Shown here in pieces: positions 1 through 11,600 of a stretch of DNA of 64,000 bases. The DNA is taken from the NCBI GenBank assembly GCA_946406115.1, contig OX291553.1, positions 11,475,001 to 11,539,000 of the forward strand, read 5' to 3'. This stretch comes from Apoda limacodes. Lineage: Eukaryota > Arthropoda > Insecta > Lepidoptera > Limacodidae. Made by a program: the position numbers and the translations under genes. The stretch's first letter is position 1. Each line of letters starts with the position of its first letter. The notes below the pieces were generated by a model. That model made no database searches. It was not told the DNA's origin and saw only the letters and a list, made by a program, of their open reading frames with translations.

Positions 1-400
1 CAGGCATTTGTCATTTTTAGGTGCCTACTTGTTTAGGAGTCTGTATATAGATTGTAATCTAATAGGAGCTATTTCAAGTTTCTGTGGATTATACATTCTA
101 AAAAAAACTAAAAATACATTGCAACGAAGATTTATTAAAAACTAGGCAATGATATACTACCTGCATGGAAAAAGTCGTGGCAAGCATTAATATACCAATC
201 CATGCACGCTTTCTTGAAAATAAAAGTGCTATTTTCAGTGCGCGGCTAAAGAAATGTACGCAAAGATCTTTTTTTCGTCCACGTCAGATAGTAACATAGA
301 ATGGAATATACACCTCCAAATATTACGGAGAGCGAGCTATTATATCAAGTTATAATCTGCTTCCCGTGTGCCAAAAATATCATTATAGAAGAATTTTTTT

Positions 401-458
<58 letters not shown>

Positions 459-834
459 TGTGTATGTGGGTTGTGTGTATGTATGTACGTTAGCTTTTTT
501 TCTTTCTCAAGAGAAGTTGCTTGTGTGGTACGTGCTACCGAACATATTTTTAAATAATTTAAAGAGGGCATTTGTCTTGTCTTTGGATCCGCATCGAACA
601 GCAATTTAGTAACTGCGCTAGTTGTTTCATTAAAATAATATCTAGCCACCTATTTAGTACCAGGTTTGACCAGTACATCTCAGTCTATAAAAGTTGGAAT
701 TTGGAAGTAAAGAGTAAAGGACTGCGCTTTAATACAGACAGAAATATATGCTGCGTGCCGTTGCCAAAGAACTAGAGTAACTTTGTATTACACTTAGAGA
801 ACGAAACACAATAATATAATATAGCACAATAAGT
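1..834. other. intergenic, no gene seen
   Basis: AT-rich sequence whose only clear structure is the TG microsatellite near 403-475. The open frames across that tract only encode alternating Cys-Val or Thr-His repeats and are not genes. Confidence 0.6.
403..475. repeat. (TG)n microsatellite
   Basis: About 24 uninterrupted TG units (403-450) followed by an imperfect TG/TATG tail. A simple dinucleotide tract, likely length-polymorphic between individuals. Confidence 0.97.
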
Positions 835-981
835 CTAGAAACACTGTTCTTGTTTACACTCTGCTGTAATAAAGTTCTCCAATTTCCACGGGACTTGCGA
901 CCATAACGAAGGCAGGGCGCCTTTAAGGTCTTCTGTTGTGAAAACTATGCGCTTCTGAGTAGATTTGGACGCTAGCTTCTT

Positions 982-1296
982 GACGTCCCCGGGTTCATCA
1001 GCGCCCGCAAGGATACACGAGGTATCAAAGAGTGCCGGGGCGCTTCTCGCTCCCACTCAATCGCAACTGCACCCGCGTAACGGGGAACTCCCCTCCTGGC
1101 GCTGACTCACCTTCGGGTTCGAGACTCACGCTGGTCGTAGGGACGCCCCCCAGAGCGACAACCCAAGCCGAAGCTTGAGCCCTTGAGCGTTAGGTGCTAT
1201 ATGGGCCGAGGTTCCTTTAGAGTCTCACCCCAAATAGCCCGGTGAAGCAGTAATGGCTGCAACAGCCAACTACATAGTCAGTTAGAGAAAAAAAAA
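982..1296 (+). mobile_element. LINE 3' end fragment with A-tail
   Basis: GC-rich block ending in a run of nine A. It closely matches the 3' end of the LINE nested in the BEL/Pao 5' LTR (56466-56762): both contain the cggggcgcttctcgc and cggtgaagcagtaatggctgc stretches in the same order before the A-tail. A third copy lies at 26772-26951. The 5' truncation plus A-tail is typical of target-primed LINE insertion. It holds only the 3' end of the coding sequence and the UTR. Confidence 0.85.
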
Positions 1297-1326
1297 GCCT
1301 TGTTTATGGTCCTATTTACGTTACAA

Positions 1327-1737
1327 GAAAAAATCGGCGAGTCAGACTTGCGCACGAAGGGTTCCGTTCCAGTGTCATTAAAAACGGCAAAACAAATCAC
1401 GTCTGTTGCATTGGACCCCCCTTAAATATTTGTTTTAATTTAATTTAATTTTAAATATTTATTTTTAAAGTGACTCTAAAACTAAATATTCTGTGATTTT
1501 TTTAAGCGTCTACCTGTTACCGTCTTCAATATCGAGCAAAATCAAGCAAAAAATTACGTTTGTTTTACGGGAGCCCCTTTAAATATTAACTTTATTCTGT
1601 TTTTTAGTATTTGTTGTTAGCAGTTACTGTCTAACTATCATGGTTCATGAGATACAGCCTGGTGACAGACGGACGGACAGCGAAGTCTTAGTAATAGGGT
1701 TCCGCTTATTACCCTATGGGTAAGGAACCCTAAAAAT
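1327..1737 (+). repeat. interspersed repeat, cgagtcggactcg family
   Basis: Begins near a diverged cgagtcagacttgcgcacgaa, continues with gggttccgttcc and ends with aggaaccctaaaaat. Its start and end are short inverted matches (gggttccg / cggaaccct). The same family recurs across the window: 17331-18011, 29291-29750, 42088-42520, 44294-44562, 47629-48205, 52443-52785 and 53521-54286. No coding capacity is visible. I recognise it as a common lepidopteran interspersed repeat but cannot assign a class. Confidence 0.7.
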
Positions 1738-1929
1738 GAACCCAAGTCGCATTTGACTGTATAACAACATTAACATATTTTAATGTAGGTAAATAAAAGT
1801 ACACACATATGTTGTTGTGGCATCAGTCGATGTACGTCTCCACTGCAAGGGCTCTGTTTTCAGAGAAAGGAGATTCAGGCCACAGTCTACCACGCTGGAC
1901 CAGATTGGTTTAGGGTACCATTGTATTAA

Positions 1930-2035
1930 GGTATACGACGCGGGAAGAGTGGGCAGTCCGGCCCATGGCGCGCGGTGTCCTACAGGGCTCGGTTCTCGGG
2001 CCTCTCCTGTGGAATATCGGATATGATTCTGGGAA
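1930..2035 (+). mobile_element. LINE reverse transcriptase fragment
   Basis: Around 1965-2030 one frame reads RGVLQGSVLGPLLWNIGYD, the conserved block before the catalytic YxDD box in Jockey/R1-type LINE reverse transcriptases (usual form GVPQGSVLGPLLW). Only about 30 residues remain. It is joined directly to unrelated repeat pieces on both sides. Confidence 0.75.
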
Positions 2036-2045
2036 ACGATATTTT

Positions 2046-2190
2046 AAGTTAAGCAACGTCTAGCTTGGTCAGAACTTGGATGGGTGACCGCTTATCGGCA
2101 CACTTATTTTGGTTTTTGTTTGTAAATTACGTAAATGTTGGTCTGTACGGATCCCTCGGTGCGCAAGTCCAATTCGCACTTGGCAGGTTT
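2046..2190 (+). repeat. 5S rRNA-derived SINE-like fragment
   Basis: Positions 2046-2093 match the internal part of insect 5S rRNA (gttaagcaacgtc, then a stretch like ggtcagtacttggatggg, then tgaccgctt), which carries the RNA polymerase III internal promoter. A non-5S body and a tail ending gcgcaagtccaattcgcacttggc follow. The same arrangement recurs at 17851-18011. It is a truncated 5S-like head, not a 5S gene. Confidence 0.75.
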
Positions 2191-4654
2191 TTATAATAAG
2201 TCCGAAAATCTAAATAGCTGAATATGTCTTTAAGTGAATTTGAATATCGATATAAAATTAAAATTAGTGGATATATTTTGGCGCGAATTATTTGCTAAAA
2301 TTCTTTAATAACAAAGTGTAGGTCCTCGTGCGGTAGTTACTATCGGACTAATTTTTACCTACTCTATAAGATGAAAAGAGGTTCGAAATTCAAAATTTTT
2401 GGATTTGCAATAGTGAAGAAATTTCAAATTCCTGTTTGGAATGATTTCTTAATTGATTCACCTTGATCCACAATCGAAATGATTACTATAAATAACCTAT
2501 TATACTATTATTCATAAACAACTTGTTTTTGTCAATCTTTTTTTTTTAAATTTTCGATATTTCGAATTCTTTTCCGATTATCCGATAAATCTAAGATCAT
2601 AATTCTGATAAATCTAAGTTCTATAAGGTGTTTAGATTCAAATCTTTGATTACTTTCGTGAAATTTTAGGTGAAGGATCTTACATGACGTCCATTTTTAA
2701 ATAGAATCTTTGGTATCAATAAAACGAAGTTCTGTTAGGTTTTCAAGGGTTTTTGATTTAAAATTTAAAAAAACGTACTTTGGTTTTTTCATTTAATACA
2801 CGAAATATTGCAAATACGACTATACATCATTAAAAGTAATTTAAATGTTTGAATTACATTTGACCTTCTATCCGTGCATAAAAATAATAATTAAAAAAAT
2901 ATTTTTTTAGGGTTCCGCAAAAAAACGGCTTAATAGTGGGTATCCTATTATAATACCAGTGAACATACATAGTTTAGCAAATATATATTCTTTTCTGAAC
3001 TGATATACGTATAGAGGTAGGCCTGACCTCATCCTTTTGCATTTATCGACTTCCTGCGACCATAGTTAAATTTATACCTATGGTTGCAGCCGTCGATACT
3101 TGAGCTTTACGGAACCATTCCATCTTACATCACTTAAAAGAAAAGTAATTTGTACATATACATATATATATAAATCTAATAAGTTTGTATGTTTGAACAC
3201 GCTACGCGAGATCTTCGATTCGAATGATTGTTATTTTCTTAGATAGCTAGCCGGTCTTTAGAAGAGTTTATAAGCTAAACAACTTTACGTTACCACGTTT
3301 GTACTTTACGTTATGCCCTTGAAAAACCAAGCAATAAATTGATGCGGATGACTAAAAAAACAACTAAAGTTGGCTTATTTTATGTTAGTTTCTATCGACA
3401 CGTATAAACCGTAAAATAGACGTTACTATATGATATAAGTGATATTTTGTTAAATTGATTAACCCAAACGGAACCGTCCAGCGCTTGAAGCTAGCATGTG
3501 CTAGACTTTTTTATTAATGTTACTCTCAAAGCACTATTTGATTTCGTTATATCTTTTATTACAGTTCCATTCTATCACAAGACTGTCAATTAAGTAAACA
3601 GTTTTGAGTGCCACATACTTCCACTCTTTGAGCATCAGTATATACAATACAATACAGTTATCTAGAACTGAAATGATAAAATGATACCTGCTCGACGATA
3701 TTGTCTTAAATAACACAGTAAATATATTTAACAGTGATATTAAACAAAAGCGAAAAATTTACAAGAAATGAAATGTAAAAGAGCTAGAGGTAATTAAGAT
3801 ATTCGTGATGTAAAAAGACAAAAATTCAATAGCCGGCCGTGCAATCAAGATAAGTTTTATATTTGACAGTTTATTTACTGTTCATATTTTGACTGTGATG
3901 AATGTTATCTGTTGTCAAGTACGCCTAAGATTGCTTCTAAGTTGTCAGAAAGGCACAGTGTACAGAGTAATCCGTCGAAGTAAAGCCACAAGGTTAGTTA
4001 TTTTTTATATTTATTCTTTCTCAAATTATTTAAATAAGACTGATACAGTTTCATTCGCCCTAATATATATAGATCTGGAGCTCGTAAAAATAATCGTAAG
4101 TTCATTTTCTCGCTTCGACAGACTCTGAAACAGGAAACATGAAATTACTTACTGGTCAAAAAAAATATTATTTGTTAACTACAATACTTTTGATAATCAT
4201 TGATTTTTATTTTTAAACACTTTTGGTTGGTTACAATATTGGTAGATTAAACTTTTTATTATAAATGTCATGAACTATCGTGTTAATCCATCTAAGTTAT
4301 CTCACCATAACTATGTCGTAAATCATTAGTATTACGACATGTCTCTACATGGTCATTATAGCAGAATCGCTGGAGCATCAAAAAACACAATGCCTAATGC
4401 TTTAGATAAAGGCAGGGCAAGACAAAAAACACGACATTAACAGCTTGGTTGCTTACTACCATCTGATGAAAAAGTATGAAACTTCACAATAAATATCTCG
4501 TGCTTAGTTTTTTTATACAATAATGCTGTTATTTTCAAAAATTAAAGATATATATTATAACGAATGGTAACATAATAGTTATCAGATGCAAAACTCTAAT
4601 ACTATTGATTTCGCTACAACTCAATTTTATGCTTGCATTACAACAAATTTAAAT
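2191..4654. other. AT-rich upstream region of the aminopeptidase gene
   Basis: No coding exon is recognisable. A splice acceptor (aaatttcag) lies two bases before the start codon at 4662, so at least one non-coding 5' exon and the promoter should lie here or further upstream. A possible donor (acaag|gttagt) at about 3992 is one option, but nothing in the sequence proves it. Confidence 0.5.
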
Positions 4655-4661
4655 TTCAGCT

Positions 4662-5119
4662 ATGTTTCGACACTTTGTAATAGTCTGCACCTTGTGCCTA
4701 TTCACAAACAACGCAGAAAGTGACATAAACTACCGGCTTAATACTCCAATAAGACCATCAACATATTCTATTGCAATAACACCTTATTTTGACACTGGCG
4801 ATGACAAAGCCTTTACATTCGATGGCGAAGTGGCTATAAAATTTACCACTGAATCTGACACCAATCAAATTAAGCTGCATTCTGAAGATTTAAATTTTAC
4901 TGTTGAAAACATAACAGTAACAACTGGATCGCAGAACGTTGCACTGGATGCTGCCAACGCATTGGAATTTGATGCAAAGTATACATTTGCCTACATCAAT
5001 CTGCAAAACGAATTACAAGTTAATTTAGAATATACTTTGACTATACAATATACGGGTCCAATAAGAAAAGACTTAAATGGTTTCTACAGGAATTACTACT
5101 ATCAAAATGGAGTTAAAAA
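4662..5119 (+). CDS. APN: APN coding exon 1
   Basis: Start codon two bases after a splice acceptor. Encodes a hydrophobic signal peptide (about residues 1-20) and most of the N-terminal saddle-shaped beta domain. Asn-Phe-Thr and Asn-Ile-Thr are potential N-glycosylation sites. Ends in phase 2 at a strong donor (aaaaa|gtaagta). Confidence 0.95.
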
Positions 5120-5610
5120 GTAAGTATGAGAATACCATTATCTATCATACAAAGAACTGGAAGTGCGTGGATCCAAGAGGCTAAGACCAGATTCTTTTAA
5201 GAACCTATTGACTAGGCCTATGGCCAGCAGTAGATGCCTAGCGGTTGATATAATTAGGATCATAAATTGGATTCATTTTCTGAGTTCATTGTCATAAAAC
5301 ACGCATATTATGCATTATTCTGCCAACACGCGACACTAGCTCGTCTATCTTGAGTTTTCTTTATAGTATTTATTTTGCGTGAGTTTATTTAATTAACACA
5401 ATTTTATCTAATATTTAGTTGCAAAGGCTTACAAAGTTGGATCTGTCTTAACTGAGTACTTGAAAAAACTAGAGTGTTTTTTATTAATACATACATTTAT
5501 TTAGCGTTTGATGATAAATGTAAGTATAGTCTCTATCATATATATATAGGCGTGTTTTGTACAGTATTTTTTTGTGTTATACGCGTACAAACACGGAAAG
5601 ACGACGTACC

Positions 5611-5642
<32 letters not shown>

Positions 5643-8600
5643 AACAAGCAAACAGAAAATCTAATGCTAATTTGTAGAGCTTATATTACTTTTACCTATT
5701 AGCCTTCATATACATTTTTGACAAATAATTTCTATATACAGATATCGGCTAGTTACAATATTATGTGTGTGGATAACAGGTCTCGTTCTGATGATAATTT
5801 TCTCATGATTTTTGATTTAAATATGAATATGCATTCGTGGTGCTACTTGTGGTGTCAAAATGTATTTATATGATCGAAAAAATACAATTGAGAAATTCTC
5901 CAATAGTACTTAACAAAATTATTTATGACATCAATTTAATGATAAATTTTCAAACATAAAAATAAGTAAATAGTAATTTTAGATAATGCAGCTGAAGTAG
6001 CAAATTGAGAATAATAGAGTTGAAAAGACAAATTAAATACAAGATGGATAGGAATTGTTCTCGAAATTATCATGTTTGAACTAGAAAGTATATACTCAAA
6101 CAAACAATGACGTTTTAAAGTGCTTCTTCAGGCAGTAATTCCCAGATAAAACGTAGATAACTCGATTGTGAAATCCACTTCTGCCATTGTCTACATTCTG
6201 TTGTCATATAGGTGAAAATTTACCTTATGTGTACATAATTGAAACGTGTATTGCTTCCAAATGCAGTTATGTATCTTGTATTTGCTTTATAGTTTGTATG
6301 GCCAAAGCAAAATACTTGCAGTTTTTATCTTTCGTAGTTGTTTCACCCACACGCGTTTTCCGGTAAAGAAACCATGGTAAGGAAACTTGGATATGTCCGA
6401 GAAGAGATTCAAAATAATTATCTGTAGTGTAACAATCCGCAGTGGGTTTAAGTAGAGATGTATAAAAGCTGGACTCAATACAATTGTCATTTCATAGCAT
6501 ATGAACTTTATTTTTTGATAATACTTAAACTTATTTGATGACACTTGTAAAGCGTTACAGTAGCAATAAATATTTTAACCACGATGTAAAATATTCTTTA
6601 CATGTTCATATGTGTATAGCGATTGCATTAGTTTATGTTTATACACATGATTAAAATGAAATTCATAAATTAAGAGAGGGTGACCGATATTGGTCTAAGA
6701 ATTAGTAAATTAGCATATGCGGAAATCGACAGACTACATAGCTAGTAAAATCAAGGAAAGATAAAAAAGAAGGTTATAAAGTGACCGCGATCTGGAAAAC
6801 GCATAGGATGGTTACTGACTAGGTGTACTGGTACTAATGACACACAAAGTTGCTGGACTTAACAGACTCAAAGTTAGGACCACAACACAAGTGTGGGTAG
6901 AAGCAATAGCGATGATAGACACAAAGGGGGCAGATAATCTGGTAAAGTTGTATAAAAATATCTTCTCTAGTTGGTCGGGTGACTATCGCTGAAATGCATA
7001 CAGGGCTACGGGATAAGATCTCAGGAGGGGGCCTTAGTTTAGTATCTATCGGCTTATTTGTTTAGGTGGTAATTATAAGGTTTAAGCCTAGAACTCAGCT
7101 GAGGGTACCATAATCAAAGCCTTTGAGTGTGACATTTATTTTAATTATTTTTTAGACACCAGATTGTCAATTTAATATTATAATTTAGTGTAATACGACG
7201 AATAAAAGTGATACGTTGTTAACAGATGGATGGGTGCAACACAAATGGAACCTACACACGCAAGAAAAGTGTATCCATGTTTCGACGAGCCAGAATTTAA
7301 AGCTGTATTTATATTAACGATCGATAGACCAGAAAGCTACAAACCTTCACTAGCCAATACGAAATTACAACAGACAATGGAATTGTAAGATATTACTACT
7401 ACACTACAAATTGTTCTTAACAGTATTTTTAATGCCGTTAAATAATAGTGTAAAGATAAAATCGCACAGAACATTGACTTCGTTCGAAAAATATTTATTA
7501 TTCGGTTGTAGCGATTAGTTTCATAAATTATGATTTGGAGATAAGAACGTGAAGTCTTGTAGAATTTAACAAAAAAAACGCTAATTGTCAAATGCCATAT
7601 ACCAATTAATCTAAGTAGATAAGTAAAATTATTTTTGAATTTGTGTTTTTAATTATTTAACCATCGTAGCGAACTGATTTTGATGTCATATTTAAATTTT
7701 CGAAAGACAAAGATTTTGGGTTAAAATCTGGTTTGTTTATAACTTTAAAGAAACAAACGTAAACAATGTACATCATACAACATAGCTAAACGATTTTTGA
7801 TTCTTAAAATATTTTTAAATTTAGGTAACCGGTACTAAAATGTATGGGGGAAATATTAAGCGTTGTACAATTTTCAGAAACAACGGCTACGTGAGAGAAG
7901 TTTTTTATCCTACACCAAAAATGTCAACATACCTTGTGGCTTTCATGGTATCAGAGTTTGAAGCTGTCCAGGTGAACACAACTGGCTCAGAGTTTGGAGT
8001 TTACACACGACCAGATGCTTTAAATCAGACGACTTATGCATTTGACTTTGGACAAAGGGTTGTGTCAGCACTGAGTGATTATTTTGGTATTGATTATTAT
8101 TCAACTGACAGTAATCTGAAATTGGATCATGTAGCTCTGACAGATTTCAGGGCTGGGGCTATGGAAAATTGGGGGTTAATAAAATACAGGTATTTTAATT
8201 TTATATCGTGTAAGCACGTAGTTCCAGCAGGAATTTTCAAAGTTTTCGAAACAAAAACTATCTTATGTCTTTTCCTGGGTCTCAAACTATCACCATACCA
8301 ATTTTTTTAAGCGTGAAGAGGTACTAGCCAGACAGAGTTACTTTATATTGTAGGATATCGTTACAAACTTCATATACTACCCTTATATTGTGATTGGTAT
8401 TGATGTTAAATTGTCTTGAATTTTTTTTCTCAAGAGTGTAAATGTTTTGCCAATTTTTTTTTTAAGTATTCTTTGATCAGTAAATTTAAGTTTGTCGTAC
8501 TATTGTGTGTTAACTGTTTAGTAATACACAAGAGTACGACAAGCTTAAATTTATTTTCCAAGTCTAATAAAAATATAGGATGTATGAAGTGGACGTACAT

Positions 8601-11600
8601 ACATATCACGTTATGGAATGGCATCAATGCCATATATTTATATATTACACTTTGTATTTAAATAACATTATAAACTCTCATTTGTTTTATTTAAGGGAAT
8701 CATTGCTTTTGTATGTTCCTGAGGAATCTACGCCTTATTTTAAATACAGAGTTGCACAAATAATGGCTCATGAAACTACTCATATGTGGTTCGGAAACCT
8801 CGTAACGTGCCATTGGTGGAGTAACACATGGCTTAATGAGGGATTCGCTAACTATTTTCAAGACTACATTACTTCATTGGTTAGTATTTAAAAAGGTCTT
8901 GATTTTGGAATACAAAGTTTCTTACACGATTGTTAAATGAAATGTATCTCAGCTGTTATATGTTCCACATACAACCATACGTCCATACATACTCATACGT
9001 TTTTACAAATTTGAATACTGTAAATGCGTTCTACTACTACTTTTTCTTCCTCTCTTGTCAAGATTAAAAATATTGATCCTTATAATGCAGAATATTCTAG
9101 TAAGGGATTGAGATCAGTTATTTAAATTTAAGCTTATTTTAAACTAGACTTGGCCCGCATCTACGCCCGCTTAATTACCCCGCGCTAAATTCGGTTATAA
9201 GCGACTGTGATTTACTCCTTAATTACACTAATAAAATTTTGCTATATCAAGCTGTAGCTATAGCTATAGTTCGTTTAAGCTCGGTTATAGTTATTCCCGC
9301 GGTAATTTCGGGATAAGAAGTAGCCTGTATGCTATTCCAGGACCTAACCTATATGTATGCCAAGTTTCATCCAGATCCGTCCAGTGGTTGAAGCGTGAAG
9401 AAGTAACAAACATACACACACACACACTCACAAACTTTTGCCTTTATAATATTCATAATGGAATAAATTTAACTTTACTTGTGGTATTTAGATTACGATT
9501 TTAATTGATACATAGAGTCTAATGAATTGCGCTGTTCTTTTGATGCTACAAATAATCACACCATTGCGTTTAAGTAATCTTATCATAAAATCAAATATGA
9601 AACACAGCCTCTTTTTACCAACCAAGTTTCTTCAAGGTCCTGCTTTACAGGCGGTAAGTCCATAACCGTAATACCTTTAGTAACACAGCTTCTTACGCTG
9701 TGTATCTGACTAAGGTGGTTTTATATATGTTTGTTCCATAAGTTGTTAGTCACCAACTTTAAGCAATAAAATGAAAGATCAAGAAAGTCAGATTAATAAA
9801 GGTACTCGCTTTGATAACCAACCATTTAATATACAATAAATAAAATGATTTAAAATTGTTGCAGATTGAACCAGAAGTGAGTTCTGGTAATGTTCTCGTC
9901 ACAGGATCAGTTTACAGTGCATACAGTGCAGATGAGACTCCAAAGTCACCAGCTATCACCAACAATGATGTTAATTCACCTGCTGAGATTAGTGGCCATT
10001 TTGGCACCATCACCTACCAGAAAGCCGGTTCAGTTATTCGGATGATGCATCACCTGATTGGAGATGAGGCTTTCAAATTTGGTTTACACACGTATTTAGA
10101 AACAAAGTAAGTGTTATTCTTGTAATAAGAAGTTTTCAGAAAGTTTACTCTGTATATAGCTGTTAGTAGCTGCATTTAGCTTCTGCAATTTGTTTCTTAA
10201 TTCATTCACAGAAGAATGGAAAACTCGTTAGTGCTTCTGACTGGTAAAAGATTAAAATATGTTATCAGTACTCACGGCTTATGATTCACAAGAAAAAATA
10301 TCAACATTATCTCATCATCATAACATCAGTCATTAGAAATCCCCTGCTGGGCATAGGCCTCATTCATAAATTTTTAGTTTGGATTTTTCCTGCGCCACTG
10401 GAAACTAGGTTCACATTAACATTTCCTATAGGCCTTGCGAGCTATATTGAGTTGACATGCTGAAGATCACTTATAGCTAAGTTTCCGTTAGTCTTGGATT
10501 GATAGACCCCTGCTCTAATTTTGCCGATTGCCGAACTGTAATAAAATGTAAAAGTAGTAAAAATAGGTTACCTTAGCTTCTGTGTGCTCAGTATTGTCCT
10601 ACTTCCCTTATTTTGCTTTTAGTTATAATGAATCACGCACATCCTCTACAAGCCCCATAAGGATTTTAACCTTATAAACTTTGTATTAAGTTAGATATTC
10701 TTTTAGTATTTTTTGCTGTACCAATGTTACTATTGTGCCACATTTAATAGGAATTAATAGTGTCCTGTAAATGAAAGACAAGCGCTATGTAAGAGGAAAA
10801 TAATAGTCCGAGTATATTATTTCAGCAAATTTGATGCCGGATATCCGGAAAAAATGTATGCGGCTCTGGAACAAGGTGTAATGGTATCAGATAGTTTAGC
10901 TGCGTACTCAGGATACAACATAACTGATATCATGAGTTCGTGGATATCACAAGCTGGCCATCCGATACTAAAAGTTGATATAGATTACGAAGAAGAAACT
11001 ATTAAATTAACTCAGGTGAGTTTTCAAGTTCTTCTGTGTCTTCTTACTTCTGTATCAATAAAATATACAATTACTTATCATTTATTTAGAAATGGCTTAT
11101 GTTTAGTAAAGTTAGCTTAGAGTATAGTTTTTTTTGTATCTAGGGCATAAGGTACAAAAAGTAACTTGAGACTAAAAAAAATTATTTATACCGCTTTGCA
11201 TTTATTTTTCAATACAAATCTTAGTGACTTTATATTCATTTTATAGTGATGTTTGTATTCATTAAATTAAGCTGTAAATAAAAACTTTTTAACAAAAAAA
11301 AACAATCGGCTTCAAAAAGATGCAATAAAAAGGTAAAAATAATTACATATTGCTAAAAATCTGATCTAAATTACAGTTTGAAGTTGGTGTCATGCGAGTG
11401 AAGTGTGTTATAAAATGTTAGATATAGAGCTACCTATTAGGCATCTGACTTGGCTTGACGACTGCTGTCATATGATAAACAGCCAGGACCAAAGGTTTTA
11501 CGTGCTCTCCGAAACACGCTTATATATTTTAATTAAACTTAAGTATGTGAAATACAATGTTCAGTATTTTTTTTCATTCACAAAAATACATTTTTTTTTC

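Noticed and set aside
301..649. Open frames of 60-100 codons on both strands over the TG tract
   Set aside because: They consist mainly of Cys-Val or Thr-His repeats forced by the dinucleotide run; no protein evidence.
2046..2093. A genuine 5S rRNA gene
   Set aside because: Only the internal third is present; the 5' and 3' ends that form the closing helix are missing.
5610..5650. GACA repeats as a possible CRISPR-like or regulatory array
   Set aside because: A simple tetranucleotide tract without spacers, in an intron of a eukaryotic gene.
8880..9864. A missing APN exon between exons 4 and 5
   Set aside because: The spacing from the zinc site to the NSPAEI/TYQKA block (about 39 residues) is normal for the family, and phases join exactly.
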